Numbered from the stretch's first letter, positions 19,320 to 27,766 are shown. The stretch: DNA of 64,000 bases from an uncultured Eisenbergiella sp. (GCA_947630215.1 CANRGX010000001.1:115617-179616); one strand, 5' to 3'. A program made the numbers and translations. The notes: generated by a model from the letters alone, not told the origin.

Positions 19320-20411
19320 ATGCAGCGTTTTCAGAAGTGGTTTGCGGGATTTCTCATTTTACTGCTTACCGGTCTGCTTTTGGCGGGCGGTCTGGTGATC
19401 TGGGTGGATCCTTTTTTCCAATATCACAAACCTCTGTCCTGGTTTCCCTATCTGGTGGACAATCAGGTGTACCAGAACCCGGGACTGGCAAAAAACATGG
19501 AGTATGACGCCGTGCTTTTGGGTTCCTCCATGACCACCAGCTTCAACACCGACTGGTTTGAGGAGGTGATGGGACTGAAAACCCAGAAGCTGTCCTATAA
19601 CGGTTCCTATCCGAAGGATCTGGCCAACATTATGGATCTGGTTTTTGACGCGAAGCAAGACCGTGTGAAGGCGGTCTTCATGGCAGTGGACGAGGGGACG
19701 TTTTCGGCCGATACGGAAGAAACGAAATTCCCGATCACCGGGTATCTCTACGACAAGAATCCCTGGAACGACGTGCAGTATCTGTTCAACAAGGAGGTGC
19801 TTCTGGACTATATCCTGCGCCCCCTGGCGGATCCGAAGGACAAGTCCGACTGGGCCGAACTGTATAAACCCTGGTGGACAGATGAGTATTATTCCAAGGC
19901 CACCGTGCTGATGTATTACACGCCGGCCAAACAGAGGGAGGAGCCGCTGCCCGCGGACTATTTCACCCAGGCCGTGGAGAAGAACATGACGGAAAATATC
20001 TGTCCTTATTTCGAGGCGCATCCGGAAACGGAGTTTTATATCTTCTTTCCGCCCTACAGCATCCTGTACTGGAACGATGTGAGAAACGGCCGGGAGCTGG
20101 AGGCGGTTTTAAACCGGATTTCCTGTATGGCCCGGCGTATGCTTGCCTACGACAATGTGCATCTGTTCAGCTTTCTGGCGGAGGAGCAGATCGTCTGCAA
20201 CCTGAATAATTATGCGGATGAGCTCCATTATCATAAGGACGTCTGCCGGTATATTACGGAGTGCTTTCAAAGCGGCGCGTGCAGGCTGACGGAGGAAAAT
20301 CTGGAACAGCATCTGGACAGTCTGGAAAAACTGGTGTCGGAATACGATTACGACGCCATCTGGGACGACTGGTATGACGCTGCGCCGCGCTTTTATGAGG
20401 GACGGGGTTAA
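19320..20411 (+). CDS. Membrane-anchored SGNH/DHHW-like partner of MBOAT
   Basis: 363 residues. One N-terminal membrane helix (about 8-30) is followed by an extracytoplasmic domain. AVLLGSSMTTSFNTDWFEEV (about 62-81) supplies a GSS nucleophile block as in AlgJ/AlgX/DltD-type proteins. A late Asp-Glu-Leu-His motif (YADELHYHKD, about 299-308) fits the catalytic Asp/His block. It is therefore likely the extracellular half of an MBOAT acylation pair. The start is ATG 19320, seven bases after GGAGGAGG; the reading frame is open further upstream but without a ribosome site. The 3' end overlaps the next gene by 38 bases. Confidence 0.75.
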   Translation: MQRFQKWFAGFLILLLTGLLLAGGLVIWVDPFFQYHKPLSWFPYLVDNQVYQNPGLAKNMEYDAVLLGSSMTTSFNTDWFEEVMGLKTQKLSYNGSYPKDLANIMDLVFDAKQDRVKAVFMAVDEGTFSADTEETKFPITGYLYDKNPWNDVQYLFNKEVLLDYILRPLADPKDKSDWAELYKPWWTDEYYSKATVLMYYTPAKQREEPLPADYFTQAVEKNMTENICPYFEAHPETEFYIFFPPYSILYWNDVRNGRELEAVLNRISCMARRMLAYDNVHLFSFLAEEQIVCNLNNYADELHYHKDVCRYITECFQSGACRLTEENLEQHLDSLEKLVSEYDYDAIWDDWYDAAPRFYEGRG

Positions 20412-21504
20412 AACGGCTATGGTACAAAAGGCTTTTGGGATTTTATTCGTATTTGTGCTGGCGCCCTGCTGTATCGGGCCGCTGTTTACAACGGGAATGG
20501 AACGGGACGGGCGCAGTCTGTCCCGGCTGTATCTGGCGGGTTTTCTGGCGCAGCTGGCAGTCTTTCAGCTGATAGCGGTGCCCGTCATGATTCTGGACGC
20601 CTTTGGGATGGATCGGCTGGTGTATCTGACAAACGGCGCGCTGCTTTTGCTGATGGCGGCCGGCGTATGCCGGGCGGCCTGCCGGCTTCGCCGGGAGGGG
20701 CTGTCTTTGACGGGGACGCCAGGCAGGCTGGCGGACCGGGTGCGCCAAATCCGGCTGCCCGGCCGGACGTGCTGTGTGTTCTGGGGCATTGCGCTTTTGC
20801 TGATCGGGTTTCAGATGGCCATGTCCTATCTGTATGCGTCCTTTGACGGGGACGACGCTTATTATGTGGTGCAGTCCGTACTGGCGGACGAGACGGGCGT
20901 GCTCAACCGCATCCGTCCCTATACGGGGCTTTCCACCGATCTGGATATCCGGCACGCGCTGGCGGCGCTGCCGCTGTGGATCGCCTACGTGGCGCGGATG
21001 ACGGGCATTCATGCGGCTATCGTGGCGCATACGCTGCTTCCCCTGGTGCTGATCCCGCTGACGTATGCGGTGTATTTTTTGATTGGCAGAAGGCTGTTTG
21101 GGGCAGGGGACAAAAGGGTGCCCCTTTTCCTGGTGTTGGCAGGTCTCATGCAGATCTGGGGCAATACGTCTATTTATACAAACGCCACCTTTTTCCTGAT
21201 GCGGACCTGGCAGGGGAAATCCATTCTGGCGAATCTGGTTCTGCTGGGGGTCTTCTGGCTGCTTTTGGAGATTCTGGGAGAAGAAAAGAAAAAACCGGTC
21301 TGGGGGTTCTGGGCGCTGCTTGTCACGGCCAATGTCGTTTCCGCCATGATGACCAGCATGGGAACCTTTCTGGCGGCTCTGCTGATAGGCATTGTGGGGC
21401 TGACAGCGGCGGTGCGGCAAAAAAGGGCGGCGCTGCTGATCCGGCTGGGGCTTTGCTGTCTGCCGAATGTGGCGTATCTGGTTTTGCTGCTGTTGCTGTC
21501 CTAG
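20374..21504 (+). CDS. DUF6077-like membrane protein, N-terminal part
   Basis: 376 residues, about eight hydrophobic helices. An acidic outward-loop motif SFDGDDAYYVVQS (about 151-163) resembles the paired acids of GT-C enzymes. The translation ends at a TAG (21502-21504), and the frame continues open immediately afterwards into the next listed gene: 20374, the TAG and the ATG at 21517 are all in one frame. Together the two parts would make a protein of about 636 residues, nearer the size expected of DUF6077-type proteins. Other in-frame starts exist at 20395 and 20419. It is likely a surface-sugar transfer protein, but the function is unknown. Confidence 0.6.
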   Translation: MTLRRAFMRDGVKTAMVQKAFGILFVFVLAPCCIGPLFTTGMERDGRSLSRLYLAGFLAQLAVFQLIAVPVMILDAFGMDRLVYLTNGALLLLMAAGVCRAACRLRREGLSLTGTPGRLADRVRQIRLPGRTCCVFWGIALLLIGFQMAMSYLYASFDGDDAYYVVQSVLADETGVLNRIRPYTGLSTDLDIRHALAALPLWIAYVARMTGIHAAIVAHTLLPLVLIPLTYAVYFLIGRRLFGAGDKRVPLFLVLAGLMQIWGNTSIYTNATFFLMRTWQGKSILANLVLLGVFWLLLEILGEEKKKPVWGFWALLVTANVVSAMMTSMGTFLAALLIGIVGLTAAVRQKRAALLIRLGLCCLPNVAYLVLLLLLS

Positions 21505-21516
21505 GAGGAAAAAAGG

Positions 21517-22284
21517 ATGTCGGAAATTTTACGGATCTTTCAGGAATACTGCGGCAGCGGGTGGTACCCGGTTCTGTTTCTCGCCGCGCTCCTCTATTTG
21601 CTGGTAACGGAAAAAAACAGGACGATCCGCCTGGTTTTGGTGGAATCGTCCCTGGTTTTAGTGGCGCTGTTCTTTCTGCCTCCCTTTAAGGCGCTGATGG
21701 ATGTGCTGGATGAAGGCACCTATTACCGGGTGCTCTGGCTCTGGCCCATGACTGTGGGCATCGCGTATGCGGGAATCAAGTGCTTTGGCCGCCATCCCCG
21801 CACCGGCTTTGCCATTCTGGCGGCAGCGCTCATCCTGACCGGACGGTATACTTACAAAAACGTGAATATTACAAGGGCGCAGAACCGCTTCCATATTCCC
21901 AACGCCGTGGTGGCCATCTGCAACGAAATGATGCCGGCAGAGGATGAGGAGCGGGTATGGGCCGTTTTCCCGGATGAGCTGATCCATTATGTGCGGCAGT
22001 ATTCTTCCGAAATCCAAATGCCCTACGGCAGGGAAATGCTGGTGCCGGAATGGACGTGGAACTGGGACACCCATCCCATTTACCGGATCATGCGGGTGCA
22101 GCCGGTGGATCTGGACGCGCTGGCGCCGCTGCTGACGGAATATAACTGTCATTATCTGGTTTTGAACCGGGCCGTGCCCACGACGGGCAGTCCAGAGGAA
22201 AACGGACTGGTAAAGATCGCCGGGATCGAAGCCTATGATGTTTACCGTAACGAGTCGGTGCCGATCTTCAAAAAACAAAATTAG
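21517..22284 (+). CDS. DUF6077-like membrane protein, C-terminal part
   Basis: 255 residues, with three or four helices in the first 110 residues and then a soluble, probably extracytoplasmic tail. It lies in the same frame as the preceding gene, separated by one TAG and four codons. An AGGAGG site overlapping that stop lies ten bases ahead of ATG 21517 and could let this part be made as a separate polypeptide. The alternatives are a nonsense mutation in a formerly single gene or readthrough. Its last four bases overlap the convergent SGNH gene. Confidence 0.6.
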   Translation: MSEILRIFQEYCGSGWYPVLFLAALLYLLVTEKNRTIRLVLVESSLVLVALFFLPPFKALMDVLDEGTYYRVLWLWPMTVGIAYAGIKCFGRHPRTGFAILAAALILTGRYTYKNVNITRAQNRFHIPNAVVAICNEMMPAEDEERVWAVFPDELIHYVRQYSSEIQMPYGREMLVPEWTWNWDTHPIYRIMRVQPVDLDALAPLLTEYNCHYLVLNRAVPTTGSPEENGLVKIAGIEAYDVYRNESVPIFKKQN

Positions 22285-23291
22285 GGAGAAAAGACCTCCG
22301 CAAACCGGGACGCCACCTTTTGGCGTCCTTTTTGATTCAGATGAAAGCCGTCCGTCAGGCAGTCGGTGTCGTCCATGGTGACGGCCCCGTAATAATTGTC
22401 AATGAAGGTGATGCCGTTGCTGCGGCCGGCCTCCAGATACCAGTTTACATAATCTGCCAGCGTGCCGTTTCCCAAATCGTCCAGATCGGCATCCACGGTA
22501 TTCCCCGCGCCGTCCGTGTACGTGCCGTAGGTGGGGGAGAGCAGATAAATCCGGATGTGGGGATAGGTTTCCTGAATGAGCTGGATGGAGGCGGTCAGCG
22601 CGCCGAAACAGCTATTTAAGTTCTTTAGGTTATTTTCGTCGTAGACGGTGCGGCCGTCCCGGTAGTCCTGCAAATCGTAAAACAGGATCAGATCGTCCAC
22701 CTTTTGCATATCGGTTTCTTCCAGCGTCCGCAGCGCGGCCAGGGCCGATTCCGATCCCATATCGGGGACAATCACGTCCATCAGCTCGAAATTCTGGTTG
22801 CAAAGCGCCGCGGTGATCCAATACAGGCTCACGCCGTCCAGCGGGTAGGAATTTTCATACTGCGTATTTTTCATGGAAATGGTGCTGCCGGGAAACGCGC
22901 CGTTCCGGATAACGGCCCCGGTGGCCTTTTCCATTTGGGCGCAAAGTCCCTCCTCTCCCCGGTCGTCGGAGAGCGGATCGTTGCCCAGCGCCAGCACGGT
23001 GGTCACGCCGTCGTCCTCCCGGCCCTTCAGAAGCTCCGGATCCAGCGGCTGCACGTAGTCCAGCAGTTCCACGTCGAAGGCGGCGTTATGCTCGTTGGGA
23101 TCGTAGCCGGACGCCTCGCCCCGGTTCCAGAGAAAGAGCTGGATGATCGTAATCACAAAAATAACCACCACCGTCAAAAAAAAGATCAGGTGCCAGTTGG
23201 GCCCTTTCTTTTTGCGCTTGCGTTTTTTCTTCCCCGTATGCGGGCGTTTTTGAGCGGTTTTATCAAAATATTCTTCTTCGTCTGCTTTCAT
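22281..23291 (-). CDS. Membrane-anchored SGNH/GDSL-like hydrolase
   Basis: 336 residues. A lysine/arginine-rich cytoplasmic start (about 15-31) precedes a single membrane helix (LIFFLTVVVIFVITIIQLF, about 35-53); the rest is outside. The domain begins VLALGNDPLSDDRG (about 94-107), where the usual GDS serine appears as Asn-Asp, and ends with TDGFHLNQKGRQK, the Asp-x-x-His block of the SGNH fold. It is probably a hydrolase or acyl-group enzyme on the cell surface, or an inactive relative, because the serine block is not canonical. It converges on the glycan-modification operon. GGGAG precedes the start. Confidence 0.72.
   Translation of the reverse strand: MKADEEEYFDKTAQKRPHTGKKKRKRKKKGPNWHLIFFLTVVVIFVITIIQLFLWNRGEASGYDPNEHNAAFDVELLDYVQPLDPELLKGREDDGVTTVLALGNDPLSDDRGEEGLCAQMEKATGAVIRNGAFPGSTISMKNTQYENSYPLDGVSLYWITAALCNQNFELMDVIVPDMGSESALAALRTLEETDMQKVDDLILFYDLQDYRDGRTVYDENNLKNLNSCFGALTASIQLIQETYPHIRIYLLSPTYGTYTDGAGNTVDADLDDLGNGTLADYVNWYLEAGRSNGITFIDNYYGAVTMDDTDCLTDGFHLNQKGRQKVASRFAEVFSP
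22308..22333 (+). terminator. Intrinsic terminator of the 13123-22284 operon
   Basis: An 8-bp stem GGACGCCA / TGGCGTCC with a five-base loop and a five-T tail. It serves the plus-strand operon but is located inside the 3' coding end of the convergent minus-strand SGNH gene. Confidence 0.8.
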
Positions 23292-23320
23292 CTTTTTCTC
23301 CCGGTGCCTGTATGTATCTT

Positions 23321-23349
23321 ATCTTATCATTCCGTTTCGGTACTGTCCA
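23321..23349 (-). promoter_or_regulatory. Promoter of the minus-strand SGNH gene
   Basis: Read on the minus strand: TGGACA (23349-23344), 17-base spacer, TAAGAT (23326-23321), about 30 bases upstream of the start at 23291. Confidence 0.6.
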
Positions 23350-23413
23350 GAAAAAAGCGGGGAATTAAGAAAATCTACAGAAATTAACGGTTTCCTTTTA
23401 CCGGCCCGAGTGT

Positions 23414-23419
23414 TATAAT
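23414..23419 (+). promoter_or_regulatory. Possible -10 element of the SMR/EamA pair
   Basis: A perfect TATAAT 24 bases before the start at 23443. The matching -35 position (TTTCCT at 23391-23396, 17-base spacer) is poor, so only the -10 is well supported. Confidence 0.4.
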
Positions 23420-23442
23420 TTCCGTGACGGAAAGGAAAGAAC

Positions 23443-23802
23443 ATGAAGAAAAAAATGACCCTGAAAGAGTTCATTTTCCTGCAGGCGGTGGTCATGCTGT
23501 ATACCATGGCGGCCGTTATCGGGAAGTTTGCCGCCGGGCAGACAGGATATGGCTTTTTGCTTCTGTACTGCGCCGAGGTGGGGGTACTGGGGATATACGC
23601 CCTGCTGTGGCAGCAGATTCTCAAGCGGTTCGAGCTTTCCACAGCCTATGCCAACCGGGCGTTGGCGCTGGTATGGTCCCTCCTGTGGGCGGTTCTGATT
23701 TTCAACGAACGGGTGACGGCCAGGAAGCTGCTTGGCATCGCGCTGGTCGCGGTGGGCGCGTTTTTGGTCAACCGGGAAGGGGGGACGCAGGAGAATGCCT
23801 GA
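23443..23802 (+). CDS. Small EamA/SMR-type transporter subunit A
   Basis: 119 residues with four predicted membrane helices, the size of one SMR or ArnE-type half transporter. Characteristic features are the ELSTAYANRALALVWSLLWAV segment (about 65-85), the FNERVTARKLLGIALVAVGAF end (about 88-108) and a charged short tail. It overlaps the next gene by eight bases, and that gene encodes a similar small protein, so the two likely form a heterodimer. ArnE/ArnF pairs flip undecaprenyl-phosphate sugars, a role that would suit this glycan-rich region, but drug efflux is also possible. Confidence 0.75.
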   Translation: MKKKMTLKEFIFLQAVVMLYTMAAVIGKFAAGQTGYGFLLLYCAEVGVLGIYALLWQQILKRFELSTAYANRALALVWSLLWAVLIFNERVTARKLLGIALVAVGAFLVNREGGTQENA

Positions 23803-24133
23803 TATCCATTACGTTTATCTGATCGCTTCCGTGCTGGCCGCCTCCCTGTCCCAGCTTCTGTTGAAAAAGGGCGCCATGCAGCACCATGCTTCCCTGTGGA
23901 GGGAATATTGGAATCCGTGGGTGCTGTGCGGCTATCTTGTGCTGCTGGGTTCCGTTTTCCTCACCATCTGCGGCCTGAGGGGCCTGGATTATCTCAACGC
24001 TCCCATCGTGGAATCGCTGGGGTATGTTCTGGTTCCCGTTCTGGGCGCGGTCTTTTTCCGGGAAAAGCTGGGCTGGCGCCGGTTAGTGGGAATAGGCTGC
24101 ATAGTGGTCGGAATGGTAGTGTTCTATATTTGA
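23795..24133 (+). CDS. Small EamA/SMR-type transporter subunit B
   Basis: 112 residues with four membrane helices. The first helix carries the VLAASLSQLLLKKGAM pattern (about 13-28) typical of EamA/SMR half-size proteins, and the end reads REKLGWRRLVGIGCIVVGMV. The start ATG at 23795 directly follows an AGGAG site inside the end of the preceding gene. The frame is open farther upstream, but that would run through the partner gene. Translationally coupled with subunit A, it probably forms an antiparallel heterodimer. Its last 51 bases overlap the convergent zinc-ribbon gene. Confidence 0.75.
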   Translation: MPDIHYVYLIASVLAASLSQLLLKKGAMQHHASLWREYWNPWVLCGYLVLLGSVFLTICGLRGLDYLNAPIVESLGYVLVPVLGAVFFREKLGWRRLVGIGCIVVGMVVFYI

Positions 24134-24379
24134 CGCCGGGATCTGCAACCATTTTGCATAGTCCCGCGTCTTATCGGAGGAGACGGCCAGCAGGGGAAGT
24201 TCCCTGGGGTTCTTGCAGTGCTCCTTCAGGTTCTGCCGTTCCTGCTTATCGAGATTGACATATTTCATGTAGGAAATTTTCAGCTCGGTGAGGTGGCCCC
24301 TGCAGCGGGGGCAATAGTTTTTGTGTCCGTTGAGAATATGGATCCGCTGACAGTATCTGCAATAGTGGATATACATCAT
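24083..24379 (-). CDS. Small zinc-ribbon protein of unknown function
   Basis: 98 residues. Four cysteines in a CRYCQ...YCPRC arrangement (first pair about 6-9, second about 23-26) form a zinc ribbon; the rest is basic then acidic, with a His/Tyr-rich end (HYHSDHYAAYSH). A GTG three codons upstream lies too close to the ribosome site; ATG 24379 is eight bases after AAAGGAG and is preferred. The last 17 codons lie antiparallel to the end of the transporter gene. No partner is evident. Similar short proteins in Lachnospiraceae are annotated only as hypothetical. Confidence 0.7.
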   Translation of the reverse strand: MMYIHYCRYCQRIHILNGHKNYCPRCRGHLTELKISYMKYVNLDKQERQNLKEHCKNPRELPLLAVSSDKTRDYAKWLQIPASNIEHYHSDHYAAYSH

Positions 24380-24504
24380 GGAGGGCACTCCTTTCTTTCA
24401 CAAATCCCTGTGAAGCGTTGGCGGGGATGGCCGCGAAGCGTGGCATCCGTTGTTTTTTGTGAGATTATTGTGTCATGAAACCATGAAATGTGCAAGAAAA
24501 AGCC

Positions 24505-24511
24505 TTCGACA
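24505..24511. promoter_or_regulatory. Possible Spo0A box
   Basis: TTCGACA, an exact complement of the TGTCGAA 0A-box, 51 bases before the GH25 lysozyme start in a 182-base intergenic region. A seven-base match may be chance. Confidence 0.25.
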
Positions 24512-24561
24512 AAAACCGCGCGCGTTTTTTGTGAACGGGGGTTTGATCAGGAGGGAAACCG

Positions 24562-27500
24562 TTGAAAAAAGAACAGGCGAAAAAACAGACCGGGAAGAAA
24601 AAGGCGGCGGATACCGGGAATACCGCGAAAAAAGGCGGGTCGGAAAAGCTGAAAAAACAGGAAACCGGGATCCTCGATTTTGACCTGGAGGAAGCAGCGC
24701 CAAAAAAAGAGTCGAAAAGCGCGGCGGAACCTTATGGCGGTAAGATGCCGCAAAAACCGGTGACGGTGGGCACCGATACGCTGGAGCTTCTGGACGTGGA
24801 GGAGCTTCTGCAAAACGGCGGGGAAAATGCGGCCCGGACTGACAGCACCGTTCAGGCAGATAAAACAGTGCCGGCAGATAAAACAGTGCCGGCAGATAAA
24901 ACAGTGCCGGCAGCCGCAAAGGAGGAAGTCCCCCCTGCGAAGGCCGGAAGCAAAAAAAAGCCCAAAAAGGACGAGAGCTTTCTGGATTTTGAACCAAAGA
25001 AGATGACCGGAGCGGGCGCCGTCGTCCAGGGGCAGAAAAAGAAACAGCCGGCAGGCAAAAGGAAACGGACGGATACCGGAAAGAAGAAAGAGAGCTGGCT
25101 GTCGGAATTTAACGCCATGGACGCGGTGATCGCCCTGACCGGCGTCGTCGTCCTGTTTGTGGCGGTGTTTGCCGTGGGGATCTTTACCAGCGCCAGGGCG
25201 GTGGAAGGCCAGGTGGCGGCCATGGCCGAGGTGGGAGAAAAGATGGAGGCCATCGGCATCGCCGGAGACGGGATCCTGACGGCAGTGGCGGACGCCAGAA
25301 TCGCCGGGCTGGAAGCGGCAGAGCCGGAAACCCAGGTCGGGGAAACAGAGTCGGACGGATACGTCGAGAAGGAACTGACGGTGGAGATGCAGATCGGGCT
25401 GAAGCTCACCTCCGTACAGCGGGATCTGAAGATCAAATTCACCAACAAATCTTCCGGAAAGCTCATCGGCAATCAGCCCTTTGCCGTCCAGATTCAGGGG
25501 CCGGAAAAGCTGACGAAGACGGACGACGATAAAGACGGCATCATCTATATCAAGAGCATCACGCCGGGAGAGTATACGGTCTCCATCACGGGGCCGGAGG
25601 AGATCGACGGGAACCGTGCGGCGGGCATATCCGGCATGGTCACGGTCAAGGATCAGATCGAGTATAAGAAGATCGATGTGGCGGACGAGGTGAAATCCGA
25701 ATCGGAGATCAATGCCGCCAAAGAGGATACGGAGGTTAAGACCCAGTCGGAGGCTCTGAGCGCCGATACGGTGGAGTGGGTGGAGTCCAGCAAGACCCCG
25801 ATAGAAGGCGGGGAGATCACCTATGAGGAAGTGAAAAAGGCGGATATCCCGGAGCCTTCTCTGAAGGCGTCCCTGGATCGGATTCTGGCCCTGCCGGGGA
25901 CGGAGGGCGTGTGGTTTTCGCAGGATTCGACGGTTTTCCAGCCGGCGGGGACGGCTTTGTTTTCCGCTGCATCCAGTGCTACGGTGGAAAGCGTTTCCCT
26001 GGACGGGCCGGACAGCGCGAAGGTTGGAGAGTCGGTCAAGGTCACGCTGACAGTCACGATGTCCGATGGAAGCAGTTATAGCGGCGGGGTAGAGTGGTCC
26101 TGCGAGGGGGAAGGAACCGTCAACGGGAATCGTATGGAAGCAACGGTTCAAAGTGATAAACAGGGGGAAGTGATTGTTTTGGCCTCCTGCGACGCGGGAT
26201 CGGCCAGCAAATCCATTATGTTCACCGGTTCCCAGGAGGAATCCAAAGAGGAATCCGAGGAAGAATCCGCCCCGTCGGAGTCGGAAAAGGAATCCGAAAC
26301 GGAAACCGAGTCCCAGACGGAAACGGAAAGCCAGACGGAATCCGGGGCAGAGAGCACGCCCGCAGAGGAAGAACTGGAGATTGAACTGGAGGATCCGGGC
26401 ACCATGAAGGTGGGCCAGGAGAAGACGCTGCAGTACAAGGTGATAAAGGGAAAGGCCGCCTCCGCGGAATGGAGCGTTCCCGACAGCAAGATCATCAGTA
26501 TTATCGATAAAAAATCCGGCAAGGTGAAGGCCCTGGCGGAAGGAACCGTGACGGTGTCGGTGACCGTTTCGGACGGGAAAAACGGGAAGGCTTACGCCTC
26601 CGCCTCTTTGAAGGTGGAAAAGGCCGATGTGGACGGGATCAAGCTGGATCCGGCATCGCTGACGCTCAAGCCGGGAGAAAAGCAGACTGTCAAGGCCACC
26701 GTTTCCACAGGGGGAAATCAGGCAGTGGACTGGAAGACCTCGGACGAGAACGTGGTCAAGCTGTCGGAGAAGAAGGAGAACAGCTGTGTGGCGGAGGGCG
26801 TCAAGCCGGGCAAGGCTACCATTACGGCTGTCAGCAGGCAGAACGCGGACAAGACCGCATCCTGCGAGGTCAAGGTCGAATTGGAAGACGGCAGCGCTCC
26901 GCTGAAGGACAAAGACGGCAATCAGCTTTACTATAAGAAAGACGGCCAATATAAAGAGGCCACCGCCGCCGATTATTATCAGTACGATGTGTTTTACCGG
27001 AAAAAGGACACCGGGAAATATCTGTATACCGGCTGGCAGAACCTGGACGGAAAGCGGTATTATTTCGATAAAAACGGGGTCCCGGTCACCGGGGAGCAGA
27101 TCATTCAGGGCATGAAATATACCTTTAACGCGGACGGCAGTCTGCAGTCCAACGGGCTTCTGGGGATCGACGTGTCCAAGCACAACGGGAAAATCGACTG
27201 GAACGCGGTGAAAAACGCGGGGGTGAATTTTGTCATCATCCGCTGCGGCTACCGCGGTTCCGCCACGGGCGTGCTGGTGGAGGATCAGCGGTTTAAGTCC
27301 AATATCCAGGGCGCCGCCGCCGCAGGACTGAAGGTGGGGATTTATTTCTTCAGCCAGGCGGTCAACGAGGTGGAGGCGGTGGAGGAAGCGTCCATGACGC
27401 TGGATCTGATCCGCAAATACAGCATCTCCTATCCGGTCTATATGGATGTGGAGAGCGCCAACGGCCGTGCGGACGGCCTGGACAGCGCGACCCGCACCAA

Positions 27501-27747
27501 GGTGATCCGCGCGTTCTGCGAAACCGTCCGCAACGGCGGCTATACCGCCGGCGTGTACGCCAATAAGACATGGCTGAATGAAAAGATGAACGTGGGATCT
27601 CTGGGAAGCTATAAGATCTGGCTGGCCCAGTACGCCACCACGCCCACCCATAACGGCCGTTATGAAATGTGGCAGTATTCCAGCAAGGGCAGGATTGCAG
27701 GCATTCCGGAACTGGTGGATTTAAACCTCAGTTACATGAGTTACTGA
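24562..27747 (+). CDS. GH25 muramidase with Ig-like domains and membrane anchor
   Basis: 1061 residues. The TTG start is supported by AGGAGGG six bases upstream. A Lys/Glu-rich cytoplasmic region of about 190 residues includes three tandem DKTVPA units. One membrane helix follows (AVIALTGVVVLFVAVFAVGI, about 190-209), then an extracellular part with an acidic Ser/Glu/Thr stretch near 555-610 and Big_2-like Ig domains near 610-775. A choline-binding-like segment (GWQNLDGKRYYFDKNG) comes next. The C-terminal GH25 domain begins GIDVSKHNGKIDWN (about 868) and has YPVYMDVES (about 955-963), matching the catalytic acids. It likely cuts or remodels peptidoglycan at the surface. Confidence 0.9.
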   Translation: MKKEQAKKQTGKKKAADTGNTAKKGGSEKLKKQETGILDFDLEEAAPKKESKSAAEPYGGKMPQKPVTVGTDTLELLDVEELLQNGGENAARTDSTVQADKTVPADKTVPADKTVPAAAKEEVPPAKAGSKKKPKKDESFLDFEPKKMTGAGAVVQGQKKKQPAGKRKRTDTGKKKESWLSEFNAMDAVIALTGVVVLFVAVFAVGIFTSARAVEGQVAAMAEVGEKMEAIGIAGDGILTAVADARIAGLEAAEPETQVGETESDGYVEKELTVEMQIGLKLTSVQRDLKIKFTNKSSGKLIGNQPFAVQIQGPEKLTKTDDDKDGIIYIKSITPGEYTVSITGPEEIDGNRAAGISGMVTVKDQIEYKKIDVADEVKSESEINAAKEDTEVKTQSEALSADTVEWVESSKTPIEGGEITYEEVKKADIPEPSLKASLDRILALPGTEGVWFSQDSTVFQPAGTALFSAASSATVESVSLDGPDSAKVGESVKVTLTVTMSDGSSYSGGVEWSCEGEGTVNGNRMEATVQSDKQGEVIVLASCDAGSASKSIMFTGSQEESKEESEEESAPSESEKESETETESQTETESQTESGAESTPAEEELEIELEDPGTMKVGQEKTLQYKVIKGKAASAEWSVPDSKIISIIDKKSGKVKALAEGTVTVSVTVSDGKNGKAYASASLKVEKADVDGIKLDPASLTLKPGEKQTVKATVSTGGNQAVDWKTSDENVVKLSEKKENSCVAEGVKPGKATITAVSRQNADKTASCEVKVELEDGSAPLKDKDGNQLYYKKDGQYKEATAADYYQYDVFYRKKDTGKYLYTGWQNLDGKRYYFDKNGVPVTGEQIIQGMKYTFNADGSLQSNGLLGIDVSKHNGKIDWNAVKNAGVNFVIIRCGYRGSATGVLVEDQRFKSNIQGAAAAGLKVGIYFFSQAVNEVEAVEEASMTLDLIRKYSISYPVYMDVESANGRADGLDSATRTKVIRAFCETVRNGGYTAGVYANKTWLNEKMNVGSLGSYKIWLAQYATTPTHNGRYEMWQYSSKGRIAGIPELVDLNLSYMSY
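24856..24909 (+). repeat. Three perfect 18-bp tandem repeats
   Basis: The unit GCAGATAAAACAGTGCCG occurs three times without change inside the cytoplasmic part of the GH25 gene and encodes repeated Asp-Lys-Thr-Val-Pro-Ala. The unit length is a multiple of three, so copy-number change would keep the frame. Confidence 0.95.
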
Positions 27748-27766
27748 TCGGTTTTCCTGTTTATGG

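Noticed and set aside
24547..27651. Open frame of 1034 codons on the minus strand opposite the GH25 gene
   Set aside because: The plus strand has a ribosome site, membrane helix, Ig-like domains and GH25 catalytic motifs. The minus translation shows no domain and is a side effect of codon bias.
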